A DNA stretch of 64,000 bases from Sediminicola sp963974715 (GTDB lineage Bacteria; Bacteroidota; Bacteroidia; Flavobacteriales; Flavobacteriaceae). This document shows positions 51,864 to 60,056 of this stretch, piece by piece (position 1 is the stretch's first letter; every line of letters starts with the position of its first letter). The notes beneath the pieces are model-generated. The model made no database searches. It worked only from the letters and a program-made list of their open reading frames with translations, and was not told where the DNA came from. The DNA is taken from the NCBI GenBank assembly GCA_963974715.1, contig CAXBDK010000002.1:310001-374000 (forward strand). Reading direction: 5' to 3'. Position numbers and translations under genes: made by a program.

Positions 51864-54362
51864 CTAAAATCCCAGATTGAAATAATAGGTGAACTTAAAT
51901 GATATATTATCGTCGAATGTAGGGAGGTGATAGGCTCCGTGCCGATAGAAAAAGCTAAGTCCGAAACCGGCAAAGATCCTGTTGAGTTCCATCCCACTCT
52001 CAAAATAACCTTTGTTGAGAGCGTCAAAAGAAAGGCCCACATGGCGATCCACATCTGCCACATTGCCAATGACACTGCGTGTTATAAGTGATAGTCGGGG
52101 GCGTATCCGGGTACTGATCTTAAAGGGCCGCAACGAATGTTTGATCTGCCCCATGATATAGCGGTCGGAAAAGAATTCGTCAAAGAACATGGTTTCGAAA
52201 CTTTCCCGGCCCGTTACGGAAAATCGGTCCAGTATGCCCAGACCGTCGGGCTGGTTGGGGGAGGTGTGGTACAGGTGGGTAAGGGGAATATCGCCAAATG
52301 ATAGGCCACTGTTTATAAGAATTTCCGTACTGGTACCGTTTCTGGCCTTTTTTGCGTAAAAGGCCCTAAAGTTAAATTTCGTAAAATTAAAATCCCCGTC
52401 CAGAACATTTGGAAGGCTTTGTGAGACCTGGAACGCAAATTGGGGATATCCATCTTTGATGGGTATTTTTTCGGTAGCGGTCTGCATATATTCCGAAAAG
52501 GGGTTCCATTGAAAACTGGCGCCCACCTCGGTCAGATCGTAAGAAGTGTATGTGGCCCCGTTGTACAGGTAGGAATAGTCAAAGGTTGGGTCTGCGAATG
52601 TTTTGGAAACCTGCAACCTGCCGCTCAGTTTGGGCGTAAGATCATGTTCCAGGAATACTGCTGTGCTCTTGACCGCATAAAAAGAAGAAATGTTGAACAG
52701 TCGTGGTTCAAAAAGATAAAACGTACGTTTGTCCGTGCTGTATTTTGAACTGCCCGATTCCACCAGATCGTCCGTATAGGTAATTCCCAGCCAAGTACCA
52801 TTGTCCTCGTTCAAGCGGGTAGTGGCCCCCACGCTGTATTTCCATTTTTTGTCCTGGGTCCCGTACACCAGATAGCCGTTCAGTACCAGCTTCTCCGAAA
52901 ACCGATTATTGGTAATGGCTCCCAGTCCCAGTCTAAAGGCCTCATAATTGTTGTATTTTAAAAGGTACCTCAGGTCGAAATCGAAAAACTTGGTGGGATA
53001 GTAGCCCTGTAACAATTTTTTGGACCTGTTCAACTTTGTCTCCAAGTTGGCGGATGCATTGAGGCTATCCTTATAGATATAGGTCTGCATTTCGCGCACG
53101 GTCATATCCTCTTCCCTATACGTGTCCCAAAAAGACTCTTGTTTGTTCTGTGCTCCTTCCTCGATCTTAATGGCCAGTCCCTTTCTGTCAATTTTTACGG
53201 AAGTGTTCAGTTTGATGTCAAAATTCTGGTCCTCGGAAATCATAAAGACCAGATTTGGGGCATATTGGGGATTGGAATGGGTTTCGGTAGAATCCAACAC
53301 TCTCCTTAATTTATTGATTTTATTTCCCAAGAATGAAATGCTGCCCTCGGATTTGCCCTTGGAAATCTTTACTTTTTTGCTGATAGGGAACCATACATCT
53401 TCCTTGGGATAGTATGAAAAAGTCTGGCTGGCGGCAATCGTAAAATTGGCGGTAACCTCGGCTACGGCCTTTTGCAGGGCGAAGGAGGCCGTGTCTATAT
53501 AAAAGACCCCTTCCAGGGCCGTTGGGTCCATGGGGTCCTTTGGATAATAATGGATCAGATAGGCCGACTGCCCGTCCCCTGGTAGAATGTCCAAAAGTTT
53601 GTAGTCGTATATTTTTGGTCCAACAATGGACAACGGGTTGGTATATTCCTTATCCAGCAGTGTATAAACGGGGTCATAGAAGGAGAACGATTGAAGCTGT
53701 AGTTCCAAGACCTCATAAAGGGGTTCCTTAAATCCGGCGGTCCGTAGACCCAAAATGTTTTCCTGTCTCCCCTTTTTTTGGGAAAATTTAAAAGTGGCAG
53801 CCCTTTCCCCCATGTAGATATGCGCCCTCGATAGTTGGTCCTTCAATATAAAATTGGTCGAATCCAGCTCTTTTAGCATTATTTCCCCGTTCTTTTTTAC
53901 AAACACAGAATCTATTGCCGGGTTAATGGAGTCCGGGTCCGCTGTGACAAGCACTTTTGAATAGGTCTTAAACGAATAGCTGTGCAGTTTTTTCTCCGGA
54001 TTGTTGGCCTCCTTGAATAGGATGGCCTTTTCCACTATATCCAAGGCCTTTATACCATCGGGGGTTTCCGGGGTTTCGGATATTTTACGAAGGGCCGCAA
54101 TGTAAAAATCCCGATTTTTTCCATAGGAAATCTTCTTTGGCAGATAACCGATATAATCTATTGTTAGGGAGCCACTGGAAGGGAAGGTGGACAATTGGAA
54201 CTGTCCGTTCCGATCGGTAACAACGGTATTGCCGTTATCGAGATAAATACTGGCATATGGGAGAGGTTCCAGTGTACTACTGTCCTTCACTACCCCTGAA
54301 ATTGACTGGCCCCAAGAGCTGACCCAGAAAAATACGACAAAAATTAGCAAGTAAATCTTCAC
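51864..54362 (-). CDS. DUF5686 outer-membrane protein with carboxypeptidase-regulatory-like domain
   Basis: An 832-residue protein. A signal peptide (YLLIFVVFFWVSSWGQ) is followed by a carboxypeptidase-regulatory-like beta sandwich (SGVVKDSSTLEPLPYASIYL, GNTVVTDRNGQFQLSTF), as on many Bacteroidota TonB-linked receptors. The central part and the C-terminal half (TM barrel-like strands, ending FKFTYYFNLGF) match the DUF5686 layout. No plug domain, so it is not a classic TonB receptor. Function unknown; outer-membrane location inferred. Confidence 0.85.
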   Translation of the reverse strand: MKIYLLIFVVFFWVSSWGQSISGVVKDSSTLEPLPYASIYLDNGNTVVTDRNGQFQLSTFPSSGSLTIDYIGYLPKKISYGKNRDFYIAALRKISETPETPDGIKALDIVEKAILFKEANNPEKKLHSYSFKTYSKVLVTADPDSINPAIDSVFVKKNGEIMLKELDSTNFILKDQLSRAHIYMGERAATFKFSQKKGRQENILGLRTAGFKEPLYEVLELQLQSFSFYDPVYTLLDKEYTNPLSIVGPKIYDYKLLDILPGDGQSAYLIHYYPKDPMDPTALEGVFYIDTASFALQKAVAEVTANFTIAASQTFSYYPKEDVWFPISKKVKISKGKSEGSISFLGNKINKLRRVLDSTETHSNPQYAPNLVFMISEDQNFDIKLNTSVKIDRKGLAIKIEEGAQNKQESFWDTYREEDMTVREMQTYIYKDSLNASANLETKLNRSKKLLQGYYPTKFFDFDLRYLLKYNNYEAFRLGLGAITNNRFSEKLVLNGYLVYGTQDKKWKYSVGATTRLNEDNGTWLGITYTDDLVESGSSKYSTDKRTFYLFEPRLFNISSFYAVKSTAVFLEHDLTPKLSGRLQVSKTFADPTFDYSYLYNGATYTSYDLTEVGASFQWNPFSEYMQTATEKIPIKDGYPQFAFQVSQSLPNVLDGDFNFTKFNFRAFYAKKARNGTSTEILINSGLSFGDIPLTHLYHTSPNQPDGLGILDRFSVTGRESFETMFFDEFFSDRYIMGQIKHSLRPFKISTRIRPRLSLITRSVIGNVADVDRHVGLSFDALNKGYFESGMELNRIFAGFGLSFFYRHGAYHLPTFDDNISFKFTYYFNLGF

Positions 54363-54560
54363 AGGGTTCGATTTATTTTATGGAGCTGGTCTAAACTATA
54401 TGAATCGAAAACCTGAAGTGACATTGGTTCCGGATAGTGGCCCACCGAAAATGGAAGCCCTACAAAGAAATGGGATAAGGAACCAAATAATCATTTTAGG
54501 GCCAATCGGAATAATTTAAACGGGTTCATTATATCAGATTTTCCTAGAGTGTAAAGTGGG
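54363..54560. other. Short gap without features
   Basis: About 200 bp upstream of the DUF5686 gene and beyond the frr terminator. I see no ORF and no clear TAnnTTTG box for the DUF5686 gene. Confidence 0.4.
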
Positions 54561-54563
54561 CAC

Positions 54564-54600
54564 AAAAAACAAAGAGCGGCCAGATGTCGCTCTTTGTTTT
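54564..54600. terminator. Terminator after frr
   Basis: CAAAGAGCG (54570-54578) pairs with CGCTCTTTG (54588-54596), extended by A/T pairs on both sides. On the minus strand it is followed by TTTTTT, so it ends the pyrH-frr transcript. Confidence 0.85.
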
Positions 54601-54618
54601 AAGAAAAGATCGTAGGTA

Positions 54619-55173
54619 TCAAACTTTCATTATTTCGGCTTCCTTTACCTCAAGGACGGCGTCTATTTTTTTGATGTGGTTGTTGGTCAGTTCCTGAATA
54701 CTCTCCTCGGCTCCCTTTTGGGCGTCTTCGGAAATATCGGTGTTCCTTATTTCCTTATTGGCTTCCTGCCGTGCATTGCGTATTCCAATTTTGGCATCTT
54801 CGGCTTCCATTTTGGCCTGTTTTACCAGCTCCCTCCTTCTTTCCTCGGTAAGGGGCGGCACGTTTATGATTATATTGTCGCCATTGTTCATTGGGTTAAA
54901 ACCAATATTGGCGTTCATGATCGCCTTTTCAATTTCATGCAACATATTCTTTTCCCATGGCTGTACCAAAATTGTCCTGGCATCGGGGGTATTGATATTG
55001 GATATCTGTGCCAATGGGGTCATGGATCCATAATATTCGACCATTACACTTGATAGCATGATGGGACTGGCTTTTCCCGCCCGGATCTTCACAAAGGCTT
55101 TTTCCAAATGTTTTAGGGCAGCATCCATACTTTCCTTGGCACTGTCCAAGATAAAATCAATTTCTTCGTCCAT
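54619..55173 (-). CDS. frr: Ribosome recycling factor
   Basis: A 184-residue protein of normal length. Marks: HLEKAFVKIRAGKASPIMLS (domain I helix with KIRAGKASP), VEYYGSMTPLAQISNI, ILVQPWEKNMLHEIEKAI, PPLTEERRRELVKQAK and a C-terminal helix. It splits post-termination ribosomes with EF-G. Encoded 38 bp after pyrH, the usual order. Confidence 0.97.
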   Translation of the reverse strand: MDEEIDFILDSAKESMDAALKHLEKAFVKIRAGKASPIMLSSVMVEYYGSMTPLAQISNINTPDARTILVQPWEKNMLHEIEKAIMNANIGFNPMNNGDNIIINVPPLTEERRRELVKQAKMEAEDAKIGIRNARQEANKEIRNTDISEDAQKGAEESIQELTNNHIKKIDAVLEVKEAEIMKV

Positions 55174-55211
55174 ATCTGCAAAGCTTTAAAAAATAATCTT
55201 AATTTAAGGAA

Positions 55212-55919
55212 TCAAATATTTACCACCGTACCGATATTCTGGCCTGAAACCAATTTCAGGAGGTTTCCTTTTTTGTTCATGTCAAAGACCACTATGGGCA
55301 GTTCGTTTTCCTGACTAAGGGTAAATGCGGTGGTGTCCATGACCTTCAGGCCTTTTTTCAAGACCTCCTTAAAGGAAATGGTATCGAATTTAGTGGCATT
55401 TTTATCTTTTTCCGGATCGGAGGTGTAGATTCCATCCACGCGCGTTCCCTTAAGGATAACATCTGCCTCAATTTCAATGGCCCTCAATACCGCTGCGGAA
55501 TCCGTTGTAAAATACGGATTTCCCGTACCGCCCCCAAAAATGACCACCCTTCCCTTTTCCAAATGCCTCATGGCCCTTCTTCGTATAAAAGGTTCTGCTA
55601 CCTCATTTATTTTTATCGCCGATTGGAGTCTGGTGGGAATTCCAATGTCCTCTAGGGCGCTCTGCAGTGCCAGGCCGTTTATTACGGTGGCCAACATGCC
55701 CATATGGTCTCCCTGCACCCTATCGATCCCGTTGCTTTCCCCGGAAAGCCCTCTAAATATGTTTCCGCCACCGATAACAATGGCCACTTCCAATCCTAGG
55801 TCCGCCACGGCCTTTATTTCCCTGGCGTATTCGGATAGGCGTTGGGGGTCTATTCCATATTGCCTTTCCCCCATAAGTGCCTCGCCACTTAGTTTGAGAA
55901 GTATTCTCTTATATTGCAT
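55212..55919 (-). CDS. pyrH: UMP kinase
   Basis: A 235-residue hexameric amino-acid-kinase-fold enzyme that turns UMP into UDP. Marks: KRILLKLSGEALMG, VIGGGNIFRGL, DHMGMLATVINGLAL, IFGGGTGNPYFTTDSAA and KGTRVDGIYTSDPEKD. The ATG at 55919 (MQYKRILLK) fits the family; the frame is open eight codons further up. Forms an operon with frr. Confidence 0.97.
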   Translation of the reverse strand: MQYKRILLKLSGEALMGERQYGIDPQRLSEYAREIKAVADLGLEVAIVIGGGNIFRGLSGESNGIDRVQGDHMGMLATVINGLALQSALEDIGIPTRLQSAIKINEVAEPFIRRRAMRHLEKGRVVIFGGGTGNPYFTTDSAAVLRAIEIEADVILKGTRVDGIYTSDPEKDKNATKFDTISFKEVLKKGLKVMDTTAFTLSQENELPIVVFDMNKKGNLLKLVSGQNIGTVVNI

Positions 55920-55940
55920 GTACGTGCTGTTAAATCGAAG

Positions 55941-55948
55941 CAAAAATA
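55941..55948 (-). promoter_or_regulatory. Candidate -7 promoter box for pyrH-frr
   Basis: On the minus strand TATTTTTG fits TAnnTTTG and lies 21 bases before the pyrH ATG. Just upstream is a small hairpin (ACGGG-ATGG-CCCGT at 55962-55975). Confidence 0.5.
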
Positions 55949-56009
55949 ATCAAAATAATTTACGGGATGGCCCGTATCCATTTAATGTATCCTAATTATT
56001 TGTCAATAG

Positions 56010-56042
56010 ATGCGATTCCCTCCGTAATATTTTATAATCTTG
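56010..56042 (+). promoter_or_regulatory. Possible promoter for the M61 peptidase gene
   Basis: TTG at 56010-56012, a 22-bp spacer and TAATCTTG at 56035-56042, one mismatch from TAnnTTTG. The leader would be about 50 bases. Confidence 0.35.
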
Positions 56043-56098
56043 CAAATCGAATGGGAAAAGTGAAGTTTCCCATGAAGTTTTAACTTTAAATTTTAAGA

Positions 56099-57961
56099 AT
56101 GAGAAAAGTATTACTGGTTCTTCTTGGGGGATTGGCCTTATATGGTTGTGGGTCTTCCAAAAGCCTGATGACCGCCGATCGATCGCCCGTTCATACCACT
56201 ATCAATTTGGTGGATGTTGTGGACGACCGCGTAAAAGTTACGGTGGATCCAGGTGCCTTTACTACGGATGAAGTCAATTTTTACATTCCAAAGACCGTTC
56301 CCGGCACCTATAGTGAGGACAACTACGGTAAATATTTGGACAATTTTAAGGCCTTTGACTATAAGGGCAACGAAATGGTATTTACCAAAACGGATGAGAA
56401 TACCTGGAGCATTCCCAAAGGCAGGGAGCTCGATAAGGTCACCTATGAAGTGAACGATACGTATGATACCGAAAAGGAAGTGGAGGAGGCCGTATTTTCA
56501 CCTGCAGGGAGCAATATCTTGAAAGGAGAGAACTTTATGCTTAACCTGCACGGATTCGTGGGATATTTTAATGACCTGAAGGAAGTTCCCTATGAAATTG
56601 CCATTAGCTCGCCCCTTGATCTTGTGCCCACTACCTCGCTTACCAAAAAGAACAAAACGGAAGATGTGGATATCTTTACGGCAAAGCGCTATTTTGAGGT
56701 AATAGACAATCCCATCCTATATGCAAAGGCCGATAATGAATCCTTTGAAATAAGCGGTATAACCGTTACCCTCAGCGTGTATTCGCCCAATGGAGTCTAC
56801 AAGGCCGCGGACCTACGTGATCCTATGCAAACAATGATGGGTGCCCAAAAGGCTTTTCTCGGGGATATCAACAGTACCAAACAGTATAACATCCTTTTGT
56901 ACCTATCAGATATGGAAGGGCAGGATGCCTCCGGCTTTGGAGCTTTGGAACACCATACCTCCACGGTTGTGGTGCTTCCTGAGCAAATGCCCAAGGACCG
57001 CTTGGAACAAGCAATGGTAGATGTGGTCTCGCACGAATTTTTCCATATTGTCACCCCTTTGAGCGTTCACTCTAAGGAAGTGCAATATTTCGATTTTAAC
57101 GATCCCAAAATGTCCATACACCTTTGGATGTACGAGGGAACCACCGAGTATTTTGCGAATCTTTTCCAGATCCAGCAGGGACTTATCGATGATGCCGAGT
57201 TCTATAAGCGGATAATGGACAAGATCAACAATGCAAAAAGGTACGATGATGCCATGTCCTTTACCGAAATGAGCAAAAATATACTATTGGACCCGTATAA
57301 GGATAATTATGCGAACGTATATGAAAAGGGGACACTTATAAACATGGCTTTGGACATTACCCTAAGGGAACTCAGCAATGGTGAAAAAAGCGTACTATGG
57401 CTGTTGAAGGAACTTTCCAAGAAATATGGAGACCAAGTTCCCTTTGAGGATTCGGCACTCATTGGGGAAATCGTGGAGATGACCTATCCTGAAGTTGCCA
57501 CCTTTTTTGAAACCCATGTTGTGGGCAGTACGCCGATAGATTATAGTACTTATCTTGATAAAGTGGGTCTGACCATTACCCAACAGGAAGTGCAAAGTGG
57601 ATACTTCCTAAATGGGGATGTTCCTTACATTGATGTTGACAAGGATGAGGCCGTCTTTATAAGGAAGGGAATTGCGCTGAACAGCTTTTTTGAAGGTTTG
57701 GGTGCCAAGGGCGGCGATATCATCAAGAGCATAGATGGCGTGGATATCACCTTGGAATCCATAAGGCCCATCATAGGGAGCAGTTTTGGGTGGACTGCAG
57801 ATAAGGAGGTCAAGATGGTGGTCCTAAGGGACGGCCAAGAAGTTTCCCTGAGCGGAAAAGTAGGGACCCCCGTCACCAATATGGAGACAATAGTTCCGGT
57901 GGAATCCGCATCCCCCGAACAGGTACAATTAAGGGAGGTCTGGATGCAGGGAAAACAATAG
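56099..57961 (+). CDS. M61-family peptidase with PDZ domain, lipoprotein
   Basis: A 620-residue lipoprotein: the lipobox is LYGC with Cys17 followed by GSSKS. An M61 N-terminal beta domain leads to the thermolysin-like core with VSHEFFHIVTPLSVH (HExxH zinc motif) and a downstream WMYEGTTEYFANL, where the Glu is the third ligand. The C-terminal third has a PDZ domain (GLGAKGGDIIKSIDGVDITL). M61 enzymes are glycyl aminopeptidase-like. It would work on the periplasmic or surface side. It stands alone and is closed by a strong terminator. Confidence 0.92.
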   Translation: MRKVLLVLLGGLALYGCGSSKSLMTADRSPVHTTINLVDVVDDRVKVTVDPGAFTTDEVNFYIPKTVPGTYSEDNYGKYLDNFKAFDYKGNEMVFTKTDENTWSIPKGRELDKVTYEVNDTYDTEKEVEEAVFSPAGSNILKGENFMLNLHGFVGYFNDLKEVPYEIAISSPLDLVPTTSLTKKNKTEDVDIFTAKRYFEVIDNPILYAKADNESFEISGITVTLSVYSPNGVYKAADLRDPMQTMMGAQKAFLGDINSTKQYNILLYLSDMEGQDASGFGALEHHTSTVVVLPEQMPKDRLEQAMVDVVSHEFFHIVTPLSVHSKEVQYFDFNDPKMSIHLWMYEGTTEYFANLFQIQQGLIDDAEFYKRIMDKINNAKRYDDAMSFTEMSKNILLDPYKDNYANVYEKGTLINMALDITLRELSNGEKSVLWLLKELSKKYGDQVPFEDSALIGEIVEMTYPEVATFFETHVVGSTPIDYSTYLDKVGLTITQQEVQSGYFLNGDVPYIDVDKDEAVFIRKGIALNSFFEGLGAKGGDIIKSIDGVDITLESIRPIIGSSFGWTADKEVKMVVLRDGQEVSLSGKVGTPVTNMETIVPVESASPEQVQLREVWMQGKQ

Positions 57962-58034
57962 AGCTTTTCTAAAGCGGATCTAAGGCTTTTGTCCATTACC
58001 GCAGTAGGATCAACATCAAGGAATTGATGGATAT

Positions 58035-58068
58035 AAAAAAGCATGGCCATTTTGGGCCATGCTTTTTT
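58035..58068. terminator. Terminator after the M61 gene
   Basis: AAAAAAGCATGGCC pairs with GGCCATGCTTTTTT around a six-base loop. The T run on both strands makes it usable in both directions. Confidence 0.9.
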
Positions 58069-58230
58069 ATATGGAATAAGCCGTTGTGCTTTTGTGGCTA
58101 GACCAAAAAAGTTTTGATAGCAGTAAATCGGAGTGTCCATGGATCAATTTATCATGAACAACCCCATAGTCGATTACGGGAAAATATTGAAAGTACCCTA
58201 ACGGATACCAAAGGAAAACCTGATGCCCTA

Positions 58231-58419
58231 TCAAGGGCGTAAGCCTCTTTGGCCGACATCGAGGTAATGGCCATGGGCCCCATGGCCGAACATCTTGGAA
58301 CCGACAGTGAACGTGACCTTTTCGGAAAGCTTCCGAAGGACCTTTTCCCCTGTATCGGGCGAAGCCTTTACAATATTGAACCCGTGTGCGGTGATCACTT
58401 CCTTTTGGGAGACTTTCAT
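58231..58419 (-). pseudogene. Possible decayed ORF, 62 codons
   Basis: On the minus strand, ATG at 58419 opens MKVSQKEVITAHGFNIVKAS and runs to KMFGHGAHGHYLD before losing coding look. Switching frame near 58275 gives MAITSMSAKEAYALDRASGF, and a further switch gives IDYGVVHDKLIHGHSDLLLS, each coding-like, with stops only outside the joined path. The best reading is a gene of about 110 codons broken by two frameshifts. No family recognised. Confidence 0.4.
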
Positions 58420-58470
58420 ATGTATTCTTCATCTTTTACATGTAATATATACGCTATAGATTTATTTTAG

Positions 58471-58569
58471 ATACATCATATATACGATATAGATACGCTA
58501 TAGATACGGCATACATTCGGCATACATTCGGTATACATACGGTATACATACGGTATAGGTACGGTGTAG
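58471..58569. repeat. 11-bp tandem repeat, about nine units
   Basis: Head-to-tail units with consensus ATACGGTATAC, best at 58504-58558 (ATACGGCATAC, ATTCGGCATAC, ATTCGGTATAC, ATACGGTATAC, ATACGGTATAG) and more decayed at both ends. The core GTATAC is palindromic. The period equals that of the array at 28999. Confidence 0.85.
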
Positions 58570-58625
58570 GCATAGCGATATTTCTATTTTTCTGGCGTTT
58601 TGGCAACAACTTAAAATGGAATAGT

Positions 58626-58751
58626 ATGGCACCTATCGGAAGTCCGCTCATCATGACGGGCACATTGGGGGAAATCAATTTTTATGTGGATGATGGTATC
58701 AATGTGGCCCGCCAGCCGATGGAGGTTTTAATGGCAAGGATATCAAGCTAG
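58626..58751 (+). pseudogene. Decayed small gene of a Bacteroidota hypothetical family
   Basis: ATG at 58626 opens MAPIGSPLIMTGTLGEINFY and VDDGINVARQP, then the frame breaks near 58720; in the next frame it continues GGFNGKDIKLGDGQGRCGPS. The pattern of a short basic start, G-T-[IL]-G-x-[IV]-x-F-Y, a V/L-A-R segment and GG...G-x-D/K-I resembles a family of small Bacteroidota proteins I know only as hypothetical. The frameshift and missing C-terminus mark it as a relic. Confidence 0.45.
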
Positions 58752-59000
58752 GGGACGGGCAGGGGCGCTGTGGTCCTAGTAGTAGGTTAAAAACCGTCAA
58801 TCCGAGTGAAATTCCGGAGGAATTTTGTGCCCAGAATCGTTTTTGGCTTGAAATCCAACTTCTTGATATTATTTTTTTCGAAAGATCATTCGGACCGACG
58901 AATAACAATCAAAATGCACAATGGGGATGAGTACTTCCCAGATATATATTTTTATGCTTTGCCGAAACGTTCGTGGAAGAAAATCTGGAAACGTTCCCGC

Positions 59001-59031
59001 AAAAAAAAGGACCGCTCGATAAAAGCGGTCC
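59001..59031 (-). terminator. Intrinsic terminator after tsf
   Basis: On the minus strand GGACCGCT-TTTATCG-AGCGGTCC is a perfect eight-pair stem followed by eight T, 28 bp past the tsf stop. Confidence 0.95.
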
Positions 59032-59058
59032 ACCTATTTATTATTTAAGCGAAGGAAT

Positions 59059-59883
59059 CTATCCCAATGCTACACGGATAAATCCGGTAACCTTAAGGTC
59101 GCTGTCCACCGATTTGATGTACTGTGCAACACTTACCTTGCTGTCTTTTATAAAATCTTGGTTCACCAAGGTATTGTCCTTAAAGAAACGTTGTAGCTTG
59201 CCTTTGGCGATATTGTCCAACATAGCTTCGGGTTTGCCCTCTTGTCGCAATTGGTCTTTGGCAATTTCTATTTCCTTATCGATAATGGATTGATCCACAC
59301 CTTCTTCATCAAGTGCAACGGGATTCATTGCGGCAGCCTGCATGGCCACATCCTTTGCGGCGGCCTCTGCACCGTTTACGGCTGCGGAAAGACCTACCAA
59401 GGTAGCGATCTTATTACCGGCATGGATATAGGAGCCCACAAAGGGGGCGCTCAACTTTCCAAAGCCGCCAATTTCCACTTTTTCACCGATTACACCGGTC
59501 TGTTCGATAAGTTTTTCCTGTACACTGATACCTTTGAAATCTGCTGCAAGCAGGTCTTCCTTGGTGTCAAAGTTAAGGGCAAGTTCTGCCAGTTCATTGG
59601 CCAATGTAATGAAGGTATCGTTCTTGGCCACAAAATCGGTCTCACAGTTTAGGGAAATGACCACTCCGGTGTTTTGGGCGGCATTTACCTTTGCGATCGC
59701 TGCACCTTCCGTAGATTCCCTATCGGCTCTATTGGCGGCAACTTTCTGACCTTTTTTACGAAGGATCTCAATAGCTTTTTCAAAATCACCTTCGGCTTCC
59801 ACCAAGGCTTTTTTACAATCCATCATTCCAGCCCCTGTGGTCTGTCTTAATTTATTTACTTCTGCAGCGGTAATCTTTACCAT
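59059..59883 (-). CDS. tsf: Elongation factor Ts
   Basis: A 274-residue nucleotide exchange factor for EF-Tu. The N-terminal UBA-like domain reads VNKLRQTTGAGMMDCKKALV and EAIEILRKKG-like sequence follows; the core has the NCETDFVAKNDTF motif and a short C-terminal module with PVALDEEGVD and LRQEGKPEAMLDNIAKGKL. Length is typical. It follows rpsB on the same strand, the usual order, with a stem-loop in the gap. Confidence 0.97.
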   Translation of the reverse strand: MVKITAAEVNKLRQTTGAGMMDCKKALVEAEGDFEKAIEILRKKGQKVAANRADRESTEGAAIAKVNAAQNTGVVISLNCETDFVAKNDTFITLANELAELALNFDTKEDLLAADFKGISVQEKLIEQTGVIGEKVEIGGFGKLSAPFVGSYIHAGNKIATLVGLSAAVNGAEAAAKDVAMQAAAMNPVALDEEGVDQSIIDKEIEIAKDQLRQEGKPEAMLDNIAKGKLQRFFKDNTLVNQDFIKDSKVSVAQYIKSVDSDLKVTGFIRVALG

Positions 59884-59903
59884 TTTATGTCTGTTTTAAT
59901 ACT

Positions 59904-59943
59904 GCCCTAAGGTACATACGCATCACATATGGTGTCTTAGGGC
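59904..59943 (-). promoter_or_regulatory. Stem-loop in the rpsB-tsf gap
   Basis: GCCCTAAG at 59904-59911 and CTTAGGGC at 59936-59943 form a perfect eight-pair stem with a 24-base loop, ending 20 bp before the tsf start. No T run follows, so it is more likely a processing or translation-control element than a terminator. Confidence 0.55.
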
Positions 59944-60056
59944 AATGTTAAATTAATATTTAGTTTACTCTATAAGTGGGACTTAATGTGCTCCGTGCCT
60001 ACCTTGGGTCTCTCCCCAGGGGAGGGCGCGTCTGCGTCCGTCCGTTTAAGGCGGGA

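Larger units (their letters stand above)
58069..59000. other. Second gene-poor island
   Basis: About 930 bp without an intact gene. It holds two decayed coding fragments (58231-58419 and 58626-58751) and an 11-bp tandem repeat, listed separately. The remainder up to the tsf terminator shows nothing I can name. Confidence 0.5.
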
